Of a stretch of DNA of 64,000 nucleotides, positions 1 through 10,865 are shown piece by piece. The translations under genes and the position numbers were made by a program. Source of the DNA: Bettongia penicillata ogilbyi (taxonomy: Eukaryota > Chordata > Mammalia > Diprotodontia > Potoroidae); the NCBI GenBank assembly GCA_023548195.1, contig JAJHZJ010000121.1:1178220-1242219 (forward strand), read 5' to 3'. The notes beneath the pieces are model-generated. The model worked only from the letters and a program-made list of their open reading frames with translations, was not told the origin of the DNA and ran no database searches. Positions within the stretch are counted from its first letter, which is position 1. The number at the start of each line of letters is the position of its first letter.

Positions 1-1155
1 TGATATTACTTTTAAGTCACAGCTTGGCTTATATGTTTGTTTGTTTTCCTAGCAAGATTTGCCTTGTGCGATTTTCTGTTTTTACCTTTTCCCACTGATT
101 TTAAAATAGTTAGCCATTGCTGTGATACTGTTAACTCACAGTTGATAATCACATATTCCTTGAGATTTCTATATATCTCAGCAAATAGAGTTTGTTTTAA
201 TTAGGCTCATCCTGATTAATTGCCTATTTCAAACTTAAAAGATTCGGTTATTATTCTGTTTTTAAATTGCAGCTACTGGAATGTCACACAAATTGCCAAT
301 CTATTGACATTATGGGATATTATGACTAAAATATTTAATGGATAAATTCAGCAAAAAGTTTCATGTGTCTGAATGTTTTTTCTTTATGTATTTATTAACC
401 TCATAGCAGTAAATAGCTTTACTGTTGTTTCTTTGAATATACAATTTTTCTAAGGGATCTTATAAGATTTCTGTGTTGAAAGCTTCAGTGTTAACATTTT
501 ATAGTTTGTACTAAACTTAACCGTGATATGAAAATGAACTTTATGCCTAGACCAGAAAATTAACTTTTCAGAATTAAAGATTTTTCATTAAATGACTTGC
601 ATCACTTTCTTAACCTCTAAATGTACTGAGGTACTTGTTATATTTTTAAGGTCTCCCAATTGTCATTTGAAGCATTTGCACATATGAGTACAAAGGCTAT
701 TAAAATATGGTTTTCAGTAGCTGTAACCAAACCAGGACATCAATCTACCCTTAGCTAATTTTATTATTTTAAATAATTATCAGTTAACTGTGTTTGGGTG
801 TTAGTTTGTGTGTATAAGGTGCTGTATCAATTTTATATATGTGTATATATATTTAGTATTTCAATAATGAGGTTTAATTCTAAGGTTGGTCGTTTGAAAC
901 TTCTGTACCCTCCAATCCAAGTATAAGCCTAAGGAAAAGCAGTAGTGCGTTTATTTCACATGTGGGAGCCCCTTACACTTGATGTTTAACGTCTGCCCCA
1001 AATAATTAAAGCTGAATGTTTTAAATATTTCCTTTGATCAACTGAAAACAACACTTTTGAAGTGCATCCTCAGGTTCTCATTCTGAATGTCAGGTACAGT
1101 GGTGTGCAAATTGAGGCAAAGTGAAATACTGACTTGCACAATAAACCTTACAACT
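1..1155 (+). other. AT-rich single-copy sequence, possible 3' UTR
   Basis: No repeat family or long open frame is recognisable. The stretch is AT-rich, with several ATTTA and TGTA words, a TA/TG-rich patch near 830-850, and a well-formed polyadenylation signal at its end. This texture fits the distal 3' UTR of a gene whose coding part lies before the window, transcribed on the plus strand. That is inference: no coding exon is present to confirm it. Ordinary intergenic DNA is the alternative. Confidence 0.3.
1140..1145 (+). promoter_or_regulatory. candidate polyadenylation signal AATAAA
   Basis: A canonical AATAAA is followed 12-25 bases later by a T-rich stretch that could serve as the downstream element. 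It ends the AT-rich block at the left edge and sits just before an L1 3' fragment. AATAAA is frequent by chance in AT-rich DNA, so the call rests on position and the U-rich follow-up. Confidence 0.3.
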
Positions 1156-1375
1156 TTTTATATCTTTTTTCCCCTACCTCCCTCTCCCTCCCTGAGAGGG
1201 CATACAATTTTACATAGGTTCTACACATACATTCCCTGTAGCTTTTAAAAGTATTGTATACATTATATGTCCTTTTGTAGCTACAGTTATTTTACATTAT
1301 TTACACTAATATTTTGACATTATGAAATCATACTTTTATCTCATTTTTTAATATTAAGCATCTGAACTTTTTTAC
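1156..1375 (-). mobile_element. L1 3' end fragment
   Basis: The plus strand reads a T-run, a CCCTCCCT-rich tract, a 'gagagggcatacaat' word and then 'cataggttctacacatacat'. This is the reverse complement of the marsupial L1 3' UTR: the polypurine tract followed by the A-rich tail. The same word order recurs in the clearer copies at 13745 and 19282. Only the last ~200 bases are present and the right edge is vague. Confidence 0.45.
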
Positions 1376-4078
1376 CCCCAAGACTAGTGAGTTCTCAGGC
1401 CATTGAAGCATATTCATCTCCATATTTCAGATAAATTTAACGCCTTATGACTTGTGGTATGACAAAGTCATTTTGCAAATTCTATCCCCAACGTTTCTGC
1501 TTCTTGGTATTATTTAATTGTATTTCTTGTACCCTCAATAGTAAGATACCCAAGTCCACTGGAAGTAAATCCACAAGGTATTTTTGGGATATTTTGCTCT
1601 AATATCACATCTCACAACATATCTAGATGTATTCTGAAAAGTTTTTATGTAGCTTTGAATGAGGAAATGGGTTTAACCAATAAAATTTTTACATTCTTCA
1701 GTACTTGAGTCTAAATCTATTGTCTGTGACAGGTATTTTTTCTGCATGGCAGTTGTGAGCAGCATTTTTGACCAGTCTGTTCCTCTAGCTTCAGATAATA
1801 GTCATATAGCCCCTAGAGGAGAATTCACTGATTCTTCCAGGTCCTCCGTAGTGTACTCAATTTCCCCATGTCAAAAGCCACTGCAGTATCACTAATTAAA
1901 ATGTGTTCTTTAAAAGCTGAAAATTGCGTATTTGCGGGGGAAGGGATAAAGTCTTTACGTTCCTGAGCACTTGTCACAAAAAGACCATATAAAAATTGTT
2001 GCTTCCTGGCTCCTTGATTTAGAGGCATTTTGAACATAATTAAAATATTTGGTTATAAAGAAGTAGAAATGATCACATAACAACTTCAGTAATGTCCTGA
2101 GTAAAAATTATGCTGACTTGGTTTCTGTGTATTCGTTTCTTATTATAATTGATAATGGATGTGCTTTTATACATTTCAGTTAGTGGCTTACTGTATTTTG
2201 ATAGCAGCTGAGCTATCCCTTCCAGATTGCAACTTTTCCCCGTTGCAGTTTCGATAGTAACCTCAGGTCAGCAAAAGACTAAATTAAATGGGAATTCTTA
2301 GGGAATTTTGCAGGAAGCCACAGATAAAGGCCAGCTGCAGATGATACAGAAAAAGTTAAGAAACTCAGAAATGCATAAAATATGTGTAGTGTTGTATAAT
2401 AACATTTTCTGATGCCATTCAGACTTTTCCGGTATGAAGGGAGGGCAAGAAAATTTTATGTAGCTTGTGTGGGCACTGTGCTCCTAACTCTTGCTGTGTG
2501 GAACAGATAACTAACTGTGACTTGACTTCTATTTCCATATTTCTGAATTCTAAAACCTTAGGATTGTTGTCAAAATCCGTTGAGATGATACAATGTTTTA
2601 TAAACCTTAAAGCATCTGCTATTTTCATGACTTTCAATTTGACATGACTATTTGGTGTCATGAAATATAAAAGATCAAAGTAATTCAGGATAATCTCATT
2701 TAAGATTAGAAACTAGGAGATTTTTACCATTTTGCTCAAGATTTATGAGGAGATAGAAACCTGGTATATTTCTGACCTTTAGATCTCCAAAGAATTTGAA
2801 AATATGCTGCTTATATTTAAAGGCAAGAGTTTTAATTTACCTGAATTCAGACTATCAAACTATGTTTTAGTTATATTAGGCTATTTTCATGATCCAGAAA
2901 ACAGTTGAAATGGATATTTGGTGGCAAAATTACCTTTAGCAGTGAAGTAAGACAATTAGAACAAAACTGGCTTCATGTGCAAACTAGCTGCTAAACTGCC
3001 ATTTGCCTACCCACAATAAAAACCCCAATTGCTGCTAGGATTAGCTAACATTATTTCTATTGTGTCCTTTATGGAAACTTTTTGTGGATCAAAAAGAATG
3101 ATGAAAACAAATTCTCGGACTAGGAATAGTCTTTCAGTTACTCTCAAGCAGCCAAAGCGGGGTGAGGAAGCTTCACTGCCAAAAAGAATGACATCTGACA
3201 ATTCGTGGTCATTTCAAGAGCTCTATATTTACCTACAATTCCATTTTCAGGAGTTAAAAATTAAACTGAAAGGAAATTTCAAACCATATTGTTTAGCAGA
3301 CAAAGCTGTTGGAATCAAACAGGAAATGGACATTAAAGGAGAATAAATGAGATCTTGTGACTATTAGTGCTTTGGGTCCTAGCACAAACCTCTTATTTTA
3401 AGGATAATTGATACTAGAACTTGGATGCATCTGTGGGAGGGTTGAGGCAATTTTAGATAATGTCTCAACCACTTTGTGGCCAGGTATATGTTACTGTTAT
3501 TTTTTTCGGAAGCATATTAGCAGAAGATAACATACTGCTGAGACACCAGTGATAAAATAATGAAGTTCTACACAGAACGTAGGTAAGGTATTTACTGGTT
3601 AACAAAGTGGGTGCCTTAAGCAGCTGGTAGATAATAAACAGATCAATATTCACATGTTGATTGTCCTGTGGTGTACATCTCCTGATCTTACACTTATGAA
3701 ATCCACCAGTCGTTGAATATTCAAGTATCTACTGTGTGTACTGTCTTAACCTTGCCCATATAATGGCAGGATGTGCGAAAGTGTACCATGTAAAATGTAA
3801 GGTAGTTCACATGTGAGACACATACATCCATATTTGGGGGGGGTGGAGTTTTGTTAACTTTATAAAAGAAAGTTGTTCATGCTTTATCTCTTTTCCTAAA
3901 GAATACCAGAATGGAATAAAACAAATGTATCTTGAAATGGAATAGTAATGTCCATTTCACAACTGACTTTGAAGAGAGCTTTTCAAGATATAGTAGTTGT
4001 TGAGCATCACAAAGTACATGAAATCATCATAAACGTGATACTTACTAAAGATGTCTTCTATGATTCAACTCCAGAATT
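1376..4078. other. unassigned AT-rich sequence
   Basis: No recognised repeat, RNA gene or convincing coding frame. A 105-codon plus-strand frame at 3029-3346 and a 64-codon minus-strand frame at 3007-3201 overlap each other, match no known protein and have ordinary AT-rich composition, so both look like chance. A short G-run lies near 3835-3843. A ~28-bp word at 3422-3449 recurs on the far side of the HAL1 insertion at 6932-6959. Confidence 0.5.
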
Positions 4079-4092
4079 CCCTAAAAATTCTT
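4079..4092. repeat. target-site duplication, left copy
   Basis: 'ccctaaaaattctt' lies immediately outside the A-tail (T-run on the plus strand) of the HAL1-like element. The identical 14 bases are at 6804-6817 beyond its 5' end. The first two or three Cs may belong to the element's own terminus, so 12 bases are certain. Confidence 0.8.
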
Positions 4093-5070
4093 TTTTTTAT
4101 TTCTTAATATAAATATTTAACTTTTTACATTCAGTTTCACAAAATTTTGGGTTCCAAATTTTCTCACCATTTGTCCCCTACCCCATTACACCAAGCATTC
4201 TAATTTCTCCTATCACCAATCAGCCCTCTCTTCTATCCTCCCTCCTTTCTCTTGTCCCCACCTCCTCTTTTGTCCTGTAGGGCCAGATGACTTTCTATTT
4301 CCCATTAACTGTATTTTTTATTTCCTAGTAGCAAGAACAATACTTGACAGTTCCTAAAACCTTAAGTTCCAAATTCTCCCCACCCATTCCCTTTGGGAAG
4401 GCAGGCAATTCAATACAGGCCATATCTGTGTAGTTTTGCAAATGACTTCTATAATAGTCGTATTGTGTAAGACTAACTATATTTCCCTCCATCCTATCCT
4501 GCCCCTCATTGTTTCTATTCTGTCTTTTGATCCTGTCCCTCCCCAAGTGTTGACTTCAAATTGCTCCCTCCTCCCTTTGCCCTCCCTTCCATCATCCCCC
4601 CCCTTGCTTATCTCCTTTCCCACTTTCCTATACTGTAAGATAGGTTTTCATACCAAAATGAGTGTGCATTTTATTCCTTCCTTTAGTCAAATCTAATGAG
4701 AGTAAACTTCATGTTTTTTTCCTCAGCTCTCCTCTTTTTCCCTCCACTAAAAAGTCTCCTGCTTGCCTTTTGAATGAGAGATAATTTACCCCATTCCATT
4801 TCACCCTCTCTCCTCCCACTACATTTCTCTCTCACCGTTTACCTTAATTTCTTTTAAGATATGATCCCATCCTATTCAATTCACTCTGTGCTCTCTGTCT
4901 CAGTGTGTGCATGCATGCATGTGTGTGTGTAGATACTGGGTAGATACTACCCAGATACTGAAAAGTTTTAACAGTTGCAAATATTGTCTTTCCATGTAGG
5001 AATGTAAACCGTTCACCTTTGGTAAGTCCCTTATGACTTCTCTTTGCTGTTTGCTTTTTCATGCTTCTTC

Positions 5071-6172
5071 TCATTCTTGTGTTTGAAAGTCAAATTTTCT
5101 TTTCAGCTCTGGTCTTTTCATCAAGAACGCTTGAAAGTCCTCTATTTCATTGAAAGATCATATTTTCCCCCGAAGTATTATATTCAGTTTTGCTGGGTAG
5201 GTGATTCTTGGTTTGAGTCCTAGTTTCTTTGACTTCTGGAATATCCTATTCCATGCCCTTCGATCCCTTAATGTAGAAGCTGCTAGATCTTGTGTTATCC
5301 TGATTGTATTTCCACAATACTAGAATTGTTTTCTTTCTAGCTGCTTGCAATATTTTCTCCTTCACCTGGGAACTCTGGAATTTGGTTACAATGTTCCTAG
5401 GAGTTTCTCTTTTTGGATCTCTTTCAGGCGATGATTGATGGATTCCTTCAATACTTATTTTGCCCTCTGGTTCTAGAATCTCAGGGCAGTTTTCCTTGAT
5501 AATTTCATGAAAGATGATGTCTAGGCTCTTTTTTGGATCATGGCTTTCAGGTAGTCCCATAATTTTTAAATTGCCTCTCCTGGATCTATTTTCCAGGTCA
5601 GTTGTTTTTCCAATGAGATATTTCACATCCTCTTCCATTTTTTCTTTCTTTTGGTTTTGTTTTATGATTTCTTGGTTTCTCAGAAAGTCATTAGACTCCA
5701 TCTGTTCCATTCTAATCTTGAGAGAACTATTTTCTTCAGTGAGTTTTTGAACCTCTTTTTCCATTTGGCTAATTTTGCTTTTGAAAGCATTCTTCTCCTC
5801 ATTGGCTTTTTGAACCTCTTTTGCCAATTGAGTGAGCCTATTTTTCAAGGTGTTATTTTCTTCAGCATTTTTTTGGATCTCCTTTAGCAAGGTATTGACC
5901 AGTTTTTCATGCTTTTCTTGCATCTTTCTCATTTCTCTTCCCAGTTTTTCCTCCACCTGTCTAACTTGATTTTCAAAATCCTTTTTGAGCTCTTCCATGG
6001 CCTGAGCCCATTGGATACCTATTTCGGATGTTCGGAATCCAGAGGCCTTGACTTCTATGTCTTTCCCTGATGGTAAGCATTGTTCTTCCTCATCAGAAAG
6101 GAAAGAAGGAATCATCTGTTCACCAAGAAAGTAACCTTCTATGGTCTTATTTTTTTTCCTTTTTCTGGGCAT
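5071..6172 (-). pseudogene. HAL1/L1 ORF1p-like RNA-binding protein, C-terminal frameshift
   Basis: L1 ORF1p is a trimeric RNA-binding chaperone of the LINE ribonucleoprotein. From the ATG at 6172 the frame stays open for 308 codons to 5246. Residues 1-30 are basic then acidic (starts MPRKRKKNKT). About 57-188 form a long heptad-rich coiled coil with repeated 'EEN..LK.R..QL.KEVQK' units. About 193-281 match the RRM-like domain (DLENRSRRGNLKIMGLPE, later TPRNIVTKF and KEKILQAARK). Near residue 283 (about 5325) the frame slips. The family-like C-terminal domain continues in another frame to a stop at 5071-5073, with one further internal stop near 5170. So most of the protein is open, but the CTD needed for RNA binding is disrupted. 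It is very probably not functional as it stands. Confidence 0.8.
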
Positions 6173-6803
6173 TTTCCCAACCAGTTACTTGACTTCTGAG
6201 ATTCCTCTCCACCCCTCCCCCCTAGATCCGCCCAGCTAGTGCTTGGGGTCTGAAATTCAAATGCTGCTCCCCAGCCTCAGGGCTTTCAGCGGAGGGCGGG
6301 GCTGCTATTAAGGGTAAGATTAAATTCAGGTTCTCAGGTCGGGGCAGGGCCACCTCCCAGGCTCAGTTCCTTCAGGGGGTTTATGCGGAGACCTTCAGTA
6401 ATGGATCTGAGGTCCTGTCTGCTGTGGGAGCCCCTGGCCACCGCTGCCTCTCGAGAGGGCCTGAGTTACGGAGACACCCTGCTCCCCTCTCGGCCAGCCC
6501 AGAAGTCTCTCTCACTGACCTGTAGTGCCTGTGGGTGGAGGGACCTTCGCAGCCACCGGAGATTCCGTCCCTGAAGCCTGCTTGGATCTGCTCCTCTCAG
6601 GGCAGGGCTGGGCTCCACTGTCCTGTGTGCAATGGACCTTTGGTGGTGGTTTTTCCGGCTCTCTGGAACGGAAATCTCCATTCCGTTGCTGCACGGCTTG
6701 TACTGCTTCAGAATTTGTGGGGTGTTCTTTTTACAGGAAATTTATGGGTTGTGGATTCGGGGCTTGCATATGTGAATCCTTTACTCCACCATCTTGGCTT
6801 CTC
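6173..6803 (-). promoter_or_regulatory. HAL1-like 5' UTR / internal promoter region
   Basis: This ~630-bp segment precedes ORF1 and is clearly more GC- and CpG-rich than its surroundings. L1-type 5' UTRs act as internal RNA polymerase II promoters, so this is the expected promoter of copy A. Homologous versions occur at 50245-50912 (plus strand) and about 54000-54560 (minus strand). Several short open frames on either strand inside it are shadows. Confidence 0.6.
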
Positions 6804-6817
6804 CCCTAAAAATTCTT
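6804..6817. repeat. target-site duplication, right copy
   Basis: Identical to 4079-4092. It marks the 5' boundary of HAL1-like copy A and shows the element is intact end to end rather than 5' truncated. Confidence 0.8.
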
Positions 6818-7054
6818 AAAATCAAGGAGCTTTTACAATGATGCAGCTGAGGGAAAATTTTCTCAGAATGCAGAGAAACTAAGTAACTTCACAAACTCAG
6901 AAGTAAAAGCTTAATAAATTTTCTTGATGCTAGAATGCATCTGTAGGGAGGTTGAGGCAAACACAAATTTTCTTGCTTTTGAAAAAATTTTTAATCAATG
7001 ATTCAAAGTCAGAAGTGTTACAGCATGCCATGTTTGCCATTCATTACCAAAGAG

Positions 7055-7306
7055 GTGATATCTGATATAGTGGTGGAAGTGATGGATTTGGAATCATAGC
7101 GCCTGAGTTCGAATCCCCAGTCTTCCACCAACTACCTTTGTTATAGCTTATGCAAGTCATTTAATCATCTTTGTTCTTTTCCTCACCTGTAAAATTAGAG
7201 GGTTGGACTCGGGTGAGCAAACTGCAGCCCTGAGGCCACAGATTCTCCACCCCTGGACTAGATAATTTCTAAGATACTTTGCAACTCTTGATCTATGATC
7301 CTAAGA
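7055..7306 (+). mobile_element. tRNA-derived/MIR-like SINE
   Basis: It opens with a 'tagtggtggaagtgatgg' body and carries a B-box-like 'gagttcgaatcc'. It ends with the typical tail 'ttggact...aactcttgatctatgatcctaag'. About 50 bases of unrelated sequence interrupt the tail (see 7212-7253). Old and mutated; not a functional tRNA. Confidence 0.65.
7212..7253. mobile_element. 42-bp hAT-like remnant nested in SINE
   Basis: The insert starts GGTGAGCAAA and ends TCTCCACCCC, so its ends are inverted (GGGTG.G / C.CACCCC). It is flanked by tggactcg (7204-7211) and tggactag (7254-7261), an 8-bp duplication with one mismatch. Removing insert plus one copy restores the SINE tail. An 8-bp duplication and these ends fit hAT/Charlie-type elements. 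The insert is far too short to be more than a deletion remnant. Confidence 0.45.
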
Positions 7307-8072
7307 CACAGAGTCCAACCATTTTGTAACTCAGTAAACTTGGGCCCAGAAAATGTAAGTGACTTGTCCAAGATCTAATTAATTAATTACACAACAATGG
7401 GAGGGGGTTTGGGTGGAATAAGGTCCATAACAAGCTTGAAAATATTTCAGGATATAAAGCTTCAGATGTTCCATAGACTACTTCTAAGAGTAAAATTTAG
7501 TGGCCAGACTTTGAATAACCTAGTTCCTGATGACTTGGTTCTAAACTATTTCTGATGCTTATGTCTGAAATGTTCTTTTTGTAAGTATATCACATTAAAA
7601 GATAAACTAAATTGTGAAGCAGAAAAAAGAAGGGTTTTCTTCATCAAAATTTTCTGGTTTTAGAAGTCTGGAGAGTAGGAAATAAGGTCAGAAAATGAGA
7701 CTGCATCAATTTGTCTTTGTCAGGGTTTCCTTATCCTTTTCCTCCCCTCAGATCCTTTTTGGAAAGTGATTGATTGCCTTACAGATCTGTTTGACACTAA
7801 AAGTGTACTCAAGTCCAGTAACTAATTGAAAGGCCTCTTCAATTCTTAGATTTTTAAATGGTTTCTCCCACACTAATCCCAAAAGTTCAAGATTCTTTTA
7901 TGTTTAACCTACTTCAAGTGTGACAAATAAAAGCAAAGTGAAAAGCTGCAAGTTGAAATAATCCTGGAAGAATGTTCCAGAGTTCAGAAAGCAGATTGAC
8001 ACTTAGAACTAGCAGTGGTTCGATTTAGAATCTGTATCTTCTGTAAGTTCTTGTCACTGTGACCTTACTTCT
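7307..8072. other. unassigned sequence
   Basis: No repeat family, RNA gene or plausible coding frame recognised. AT-rich single-copy-looking sequence. Confidence 0.4.
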
Positions 8073-9200
8073 TTAACAATTTAATGACCATTTATTAAAT
8101 GCCTTCCCATTTCCAAGGTCCACTGTGCCAGAGGCTTCAAGTTTGCAAGCAATATAAATATGTATGTTACAAGGCAAATTAAAATGATGAAAACAAAATG
8201 CTTTCAGAAACTTATGACACATTAAAGCTTTGTTACCTGGAAGGAGCAGGGAAAACTTCATAGGTGAAGGACTTGACCTGGGCTTTGAAGGAAGAGAATT
8301 TTGGGAGAATTTTTACCAGAAAACAACCTCATTGGGATTTTGACATCATGTTTTGATTTCACCAAAACTGTCCTATCTCCTGAAGGAAGAAGAGGAATGA
8401 TACTGGGCAGATAGGCTGGGGCCAAGTTGTTTATGGAGCTAAAAAATAAACAGGCTTATATTTTATTCTAGAGGCAAAGAAAAGATAGAAATTTATTGAG
8501 CAGGGGAATTGACATTCTGCCATATCTGCGCTTAAGGAAAATCATGTTGCAAGATGTAGAGAATATAGAATGAAATGGGAAAAATATTTTTTAAAGTTTA
8601 GGAGACCATTGCAATTTAAAAAAAAAAAGTGATTTAGAGCCTGAACAAAGCTGGTGAGTGAGTACAGAGAAGGGATCTGGTACAAAATTCAGAAAGGGAT
8701 AACAAGGTGTCCTTGGATGACACAGATGGGAGAGTAGGAAAATGATGGTACCTCTACAGAAACAAGAAAGCTTTGAAGAGGGTTGGTTTGGGGGTAAGAG
8801 GATGAATGAGTTGTGTTTGATGTGGAGCTTGATGTGGCTTTGGGACATTTGGTTTGAAATGTCCAATACATACAGACCTGGGACCAATGAGCCTAGAACT
8901 TGGACATATGGATCTATGAGTCATCAAAAGAGAGATAATGAAACTATAGGAGTAGCAGAAGAGAAAGAAAAGATGAGGAAAAGATACCCTAAAACAGAGC
9001 CTTGAGAAGTACCCACAGCTAAGAGGCATCATATGAATGATGAACCAAAAAAAAGGAAACTAAGAAGTGATTCATTGAGAGGAAAACCAGGAAAGGATAC
9101 TGACAAACCCAGAGCAAAAGTGTTCAAGAGAGGTTGGTCAACAACGTTCAGTATAACAGGTAAAAAAGGATGAGGACTGAGAAAAGACTTTCAAATTTGG
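8073..9200 (-). mobile_element. L2 LINE, 3' portion
   Basis: On the plus strand the order is the reverse of the L2 3' end: 'accatttattaaatgcc...' (terminus), 'aggacttgacctgggctttgaagg', 'tttattctagaggcaaag', 'tattgagcaggggaattgacat', then the deeper block around 'aacagagccttgagaagtaccc' near 8990. About 1.1 kb of divergent L2 with small gaps. The open frames at 8591-9032 fall inside it and are not genes. Confidence 0.6.
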
Positions 9201-9468
9201 CATAATTAAAAAGAGCATTGTGTCCTGGAAATTGATCCCTTTTGTTAAAAACAGGAAAACTCAAAAACCTTTTGGTTCTCATGTTAATCTTACTACACTT
9301 TCCCTTTCCTTAAACTCTGCCAACCTGGTAGATTGCATTTTATGTCCGCAAAGCCTCAGACTTTGGGGAATGTGACTGAGATGAAATAAGTTCCCTAACC
9401 TGTTTAAACTCCTACTCTACTACCTGCCTAATGGTTGGAGCAGGTGGAAAGATGCTTGGAAGCTTGAT
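9201..9468. other. unassigned target sequence of the RTE insertion
   Basis: No recognised repeat. This stretch and 10878 onward were contiguous before the RTE-type element landed, as the 12-bp duplication shows. Confidence 0.5.
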
Positions 9469-9480
9469 AATCATCTGACC
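9469..9480. repeat. target-site duplication of RTE, left copy
   Basis: aatcatctgacc, exactly repeated at 10866-10877 beyond the element's 3' end. Confidence 0.75.
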
Positions 9481-10865
9481 TATTAAGGAGGACGCCCGCA
9501 AAAATCATATCTGAGAGCTAGCATGGCTTCAGAAAGGGCAACAGTCGATACGGTGTTTGCTGCCCAACAATGCCAGGAGCAGAACTGAGGTCTGTATGCA
9601 ACGTTTGTGGATCTGACCAAGGTCTTTGATGCTGTTGGTCATGATGGCTTATGGAAAATTATGTCAAAATTTGATTCCCCGGAGAAGTTCATCAGTATTG
9701 TATGTCAGTTTCATGATGGCATGTTTGCCCAGATTCTGGATAGTGGACAAAGCTCTCGTGCCTTCCCAATCACCAATGGAGTGAAACAGGGCTGTGTGCT
9801 TGCTCCCATGCTTTTTAGCACAATGTTTTCAGTCATGTTGTCAAATGCTTTCAATGAGGACAAACACAGCATCAAGGTCAACTACCATACTGATGTAAAG
9901 TTCTTCAGTTTGAAAAGGCTGTAAGTCAAGACCAAAGTGGAGGGAGTATTGGTGCATGATTTTCTGTTTGCAGATGATTGTGCACTCAGTGCAGCCTCTG
10001 AAACTGAGATGAAACAAAGTATGGATCAATTCTCTGCTGCTTGTGCTCATTTTGGCCTAATAATTAACAAGAAAACACAGGTATCCATCAGCCACCACCA
10101 CACCATGTATACGTGGAACCATCGGTTAGAACAAATGGAGAAGTTTTGAATGCTGTGGATAAGTTCACTTACCTTGGTAATATACTTTCCAGGGATGTAC
10201 ACATTGACAATGAGGTTGATGCACGCATTGCCAAAGCTAACTCAGTATTTGGAAATCTCTGAAGAAAAGTTTGGGGGAGAAGAGGTATTAGACTATCAAA
10301 CTGAAGGTCTGCAGAGCCATTGTGCTGACCTCATTGTATGCTTGTGAAACATGGACAGTCTATCAGCTCCATGCCACAAAACTGAATTGCTTCCATTTGT
10401 ACTGTCTTAGGAAGATTCTGAGATTCACTTGGCAGGAGAAAGTACCAGACACTGAAGTCCTTGCTCAAGCTGAACTGCCAAGCTATTTTATGGAAAACTC
10501 ACATGGGGCAGGAAATCATATGGTGACCAGAAGAAGCTATATAAGGACACTCTCAAGGTCCCTCTCAAGAACTTTGGATTTGATTGTATGTCATGGGAGA
10601 CACTGGCATGGCATGCCCACATCAGAAAGGATGCTGTGCTCTATGAGCAAAGCAGAATTGAGACAGCACAAAGTAAACATAGGATATGCAAATTTGGAGT
10701 GTCCACCCCAAATGTTCACACAGACTATCTGTGCCCAGTCTGTGGTAGAGCATTCTGAGCTCATATTGGTCTGATTAGTCACAGTCAGACACACTGAAAC
10801 TTGAGCTTATCATGGTGATGTCATTTTGGTTCTCTTCAAGAACAAAGGACAACAATCAACCAACC
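9481..10865 (+). mobile_element. RTE-type LINE, 5' truncated
   Basis: A non-LTR retrotransposon fragment carrying reverse-transcriptase sequence and ending in a short CAAC-rich tail ('acaatcaaccaacc') rather than poly(A), typical of RTE-like elements. Twelve-base duplications bound it. It is truncated within the RT domain. Its 3' end resembles the SINEs at 20560, 24179 and 41893, which suggests those SINEs use this LINE's machinery. Which named RTE subfamily it belongs to cannot be settled by eye. Confidence 0.75.
9520..10797 (+). pseudogene. RTE-type reverse transcriptase fragment with C-terminal zinc finger
   Basis: Translation shows RT motifs in order: 'VDLTKVFDAVGHDGLWKI' (about 9607), 'FPITNGVKQGCVLAPMLF' (about 9760), and the catalytic-centre block FADD at 9967-9978. 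After a frameshift near 10140 come 'FTYLGNILSRDVHID' and the thumb-like 'YACETWTVYQLHATKLNCFH' from about 10340. A C2H2-like finger (CPVC...H.....H) lies at 10729-10794. In-frame stops (about 9922, 10147, 10258, 10756) and shifts break it into pieces. The protein would have copied RTE RNA and its SINE partners; this copy is dead. Confidence 0.75.

Larger units (their letters stand above)
4093..6803 (-). mobile_element. full-length HAL1-like LINE (ORF1 only), copy A
   Basis: Read on the minus strand, the element begins with 'ggggagaagccaagatgg' (the conserved 5' start of marsupial L1/HAL1). It continues through a ~630-bp GC-richer 5' UTR (6803-6173), then ORF1 (from 6172), then a 3' UTR with G/A-rich tracts (about 5070-4093) and an A-rich end. 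No endonuclease/reverse transcriptase ORF lies between ORF1 and the tail; that is the hallmark of HAL1, an L1-derived family that depends on L1's enzyme. Matching 14-bp duplications flank it. The junction 'ttttaagaat' on the element's strand fits L1 endonuclease preference. Length is about 2.7 kb. Confidence 0.8.

Noticed and set aside
3029..3346. 105-codon plus-strand open frame as a gene
   Set aside because: Overlaps an equally long opposite-strand frame, has no recognisable domain or start context, and is within chance expectation for AT-rich DNA.
6383..6819. Overlapping 60-94-codon frames on both strands as small genes
   Set aside because: All lie in the GC-rich 5' UTR of HAL1-like copy A, where stop codons are scarce.
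7055..7306. tRNA gene at the GTTCGAATCC word
   Set aside because: No acceptor-stem pairing; part of a SINE.
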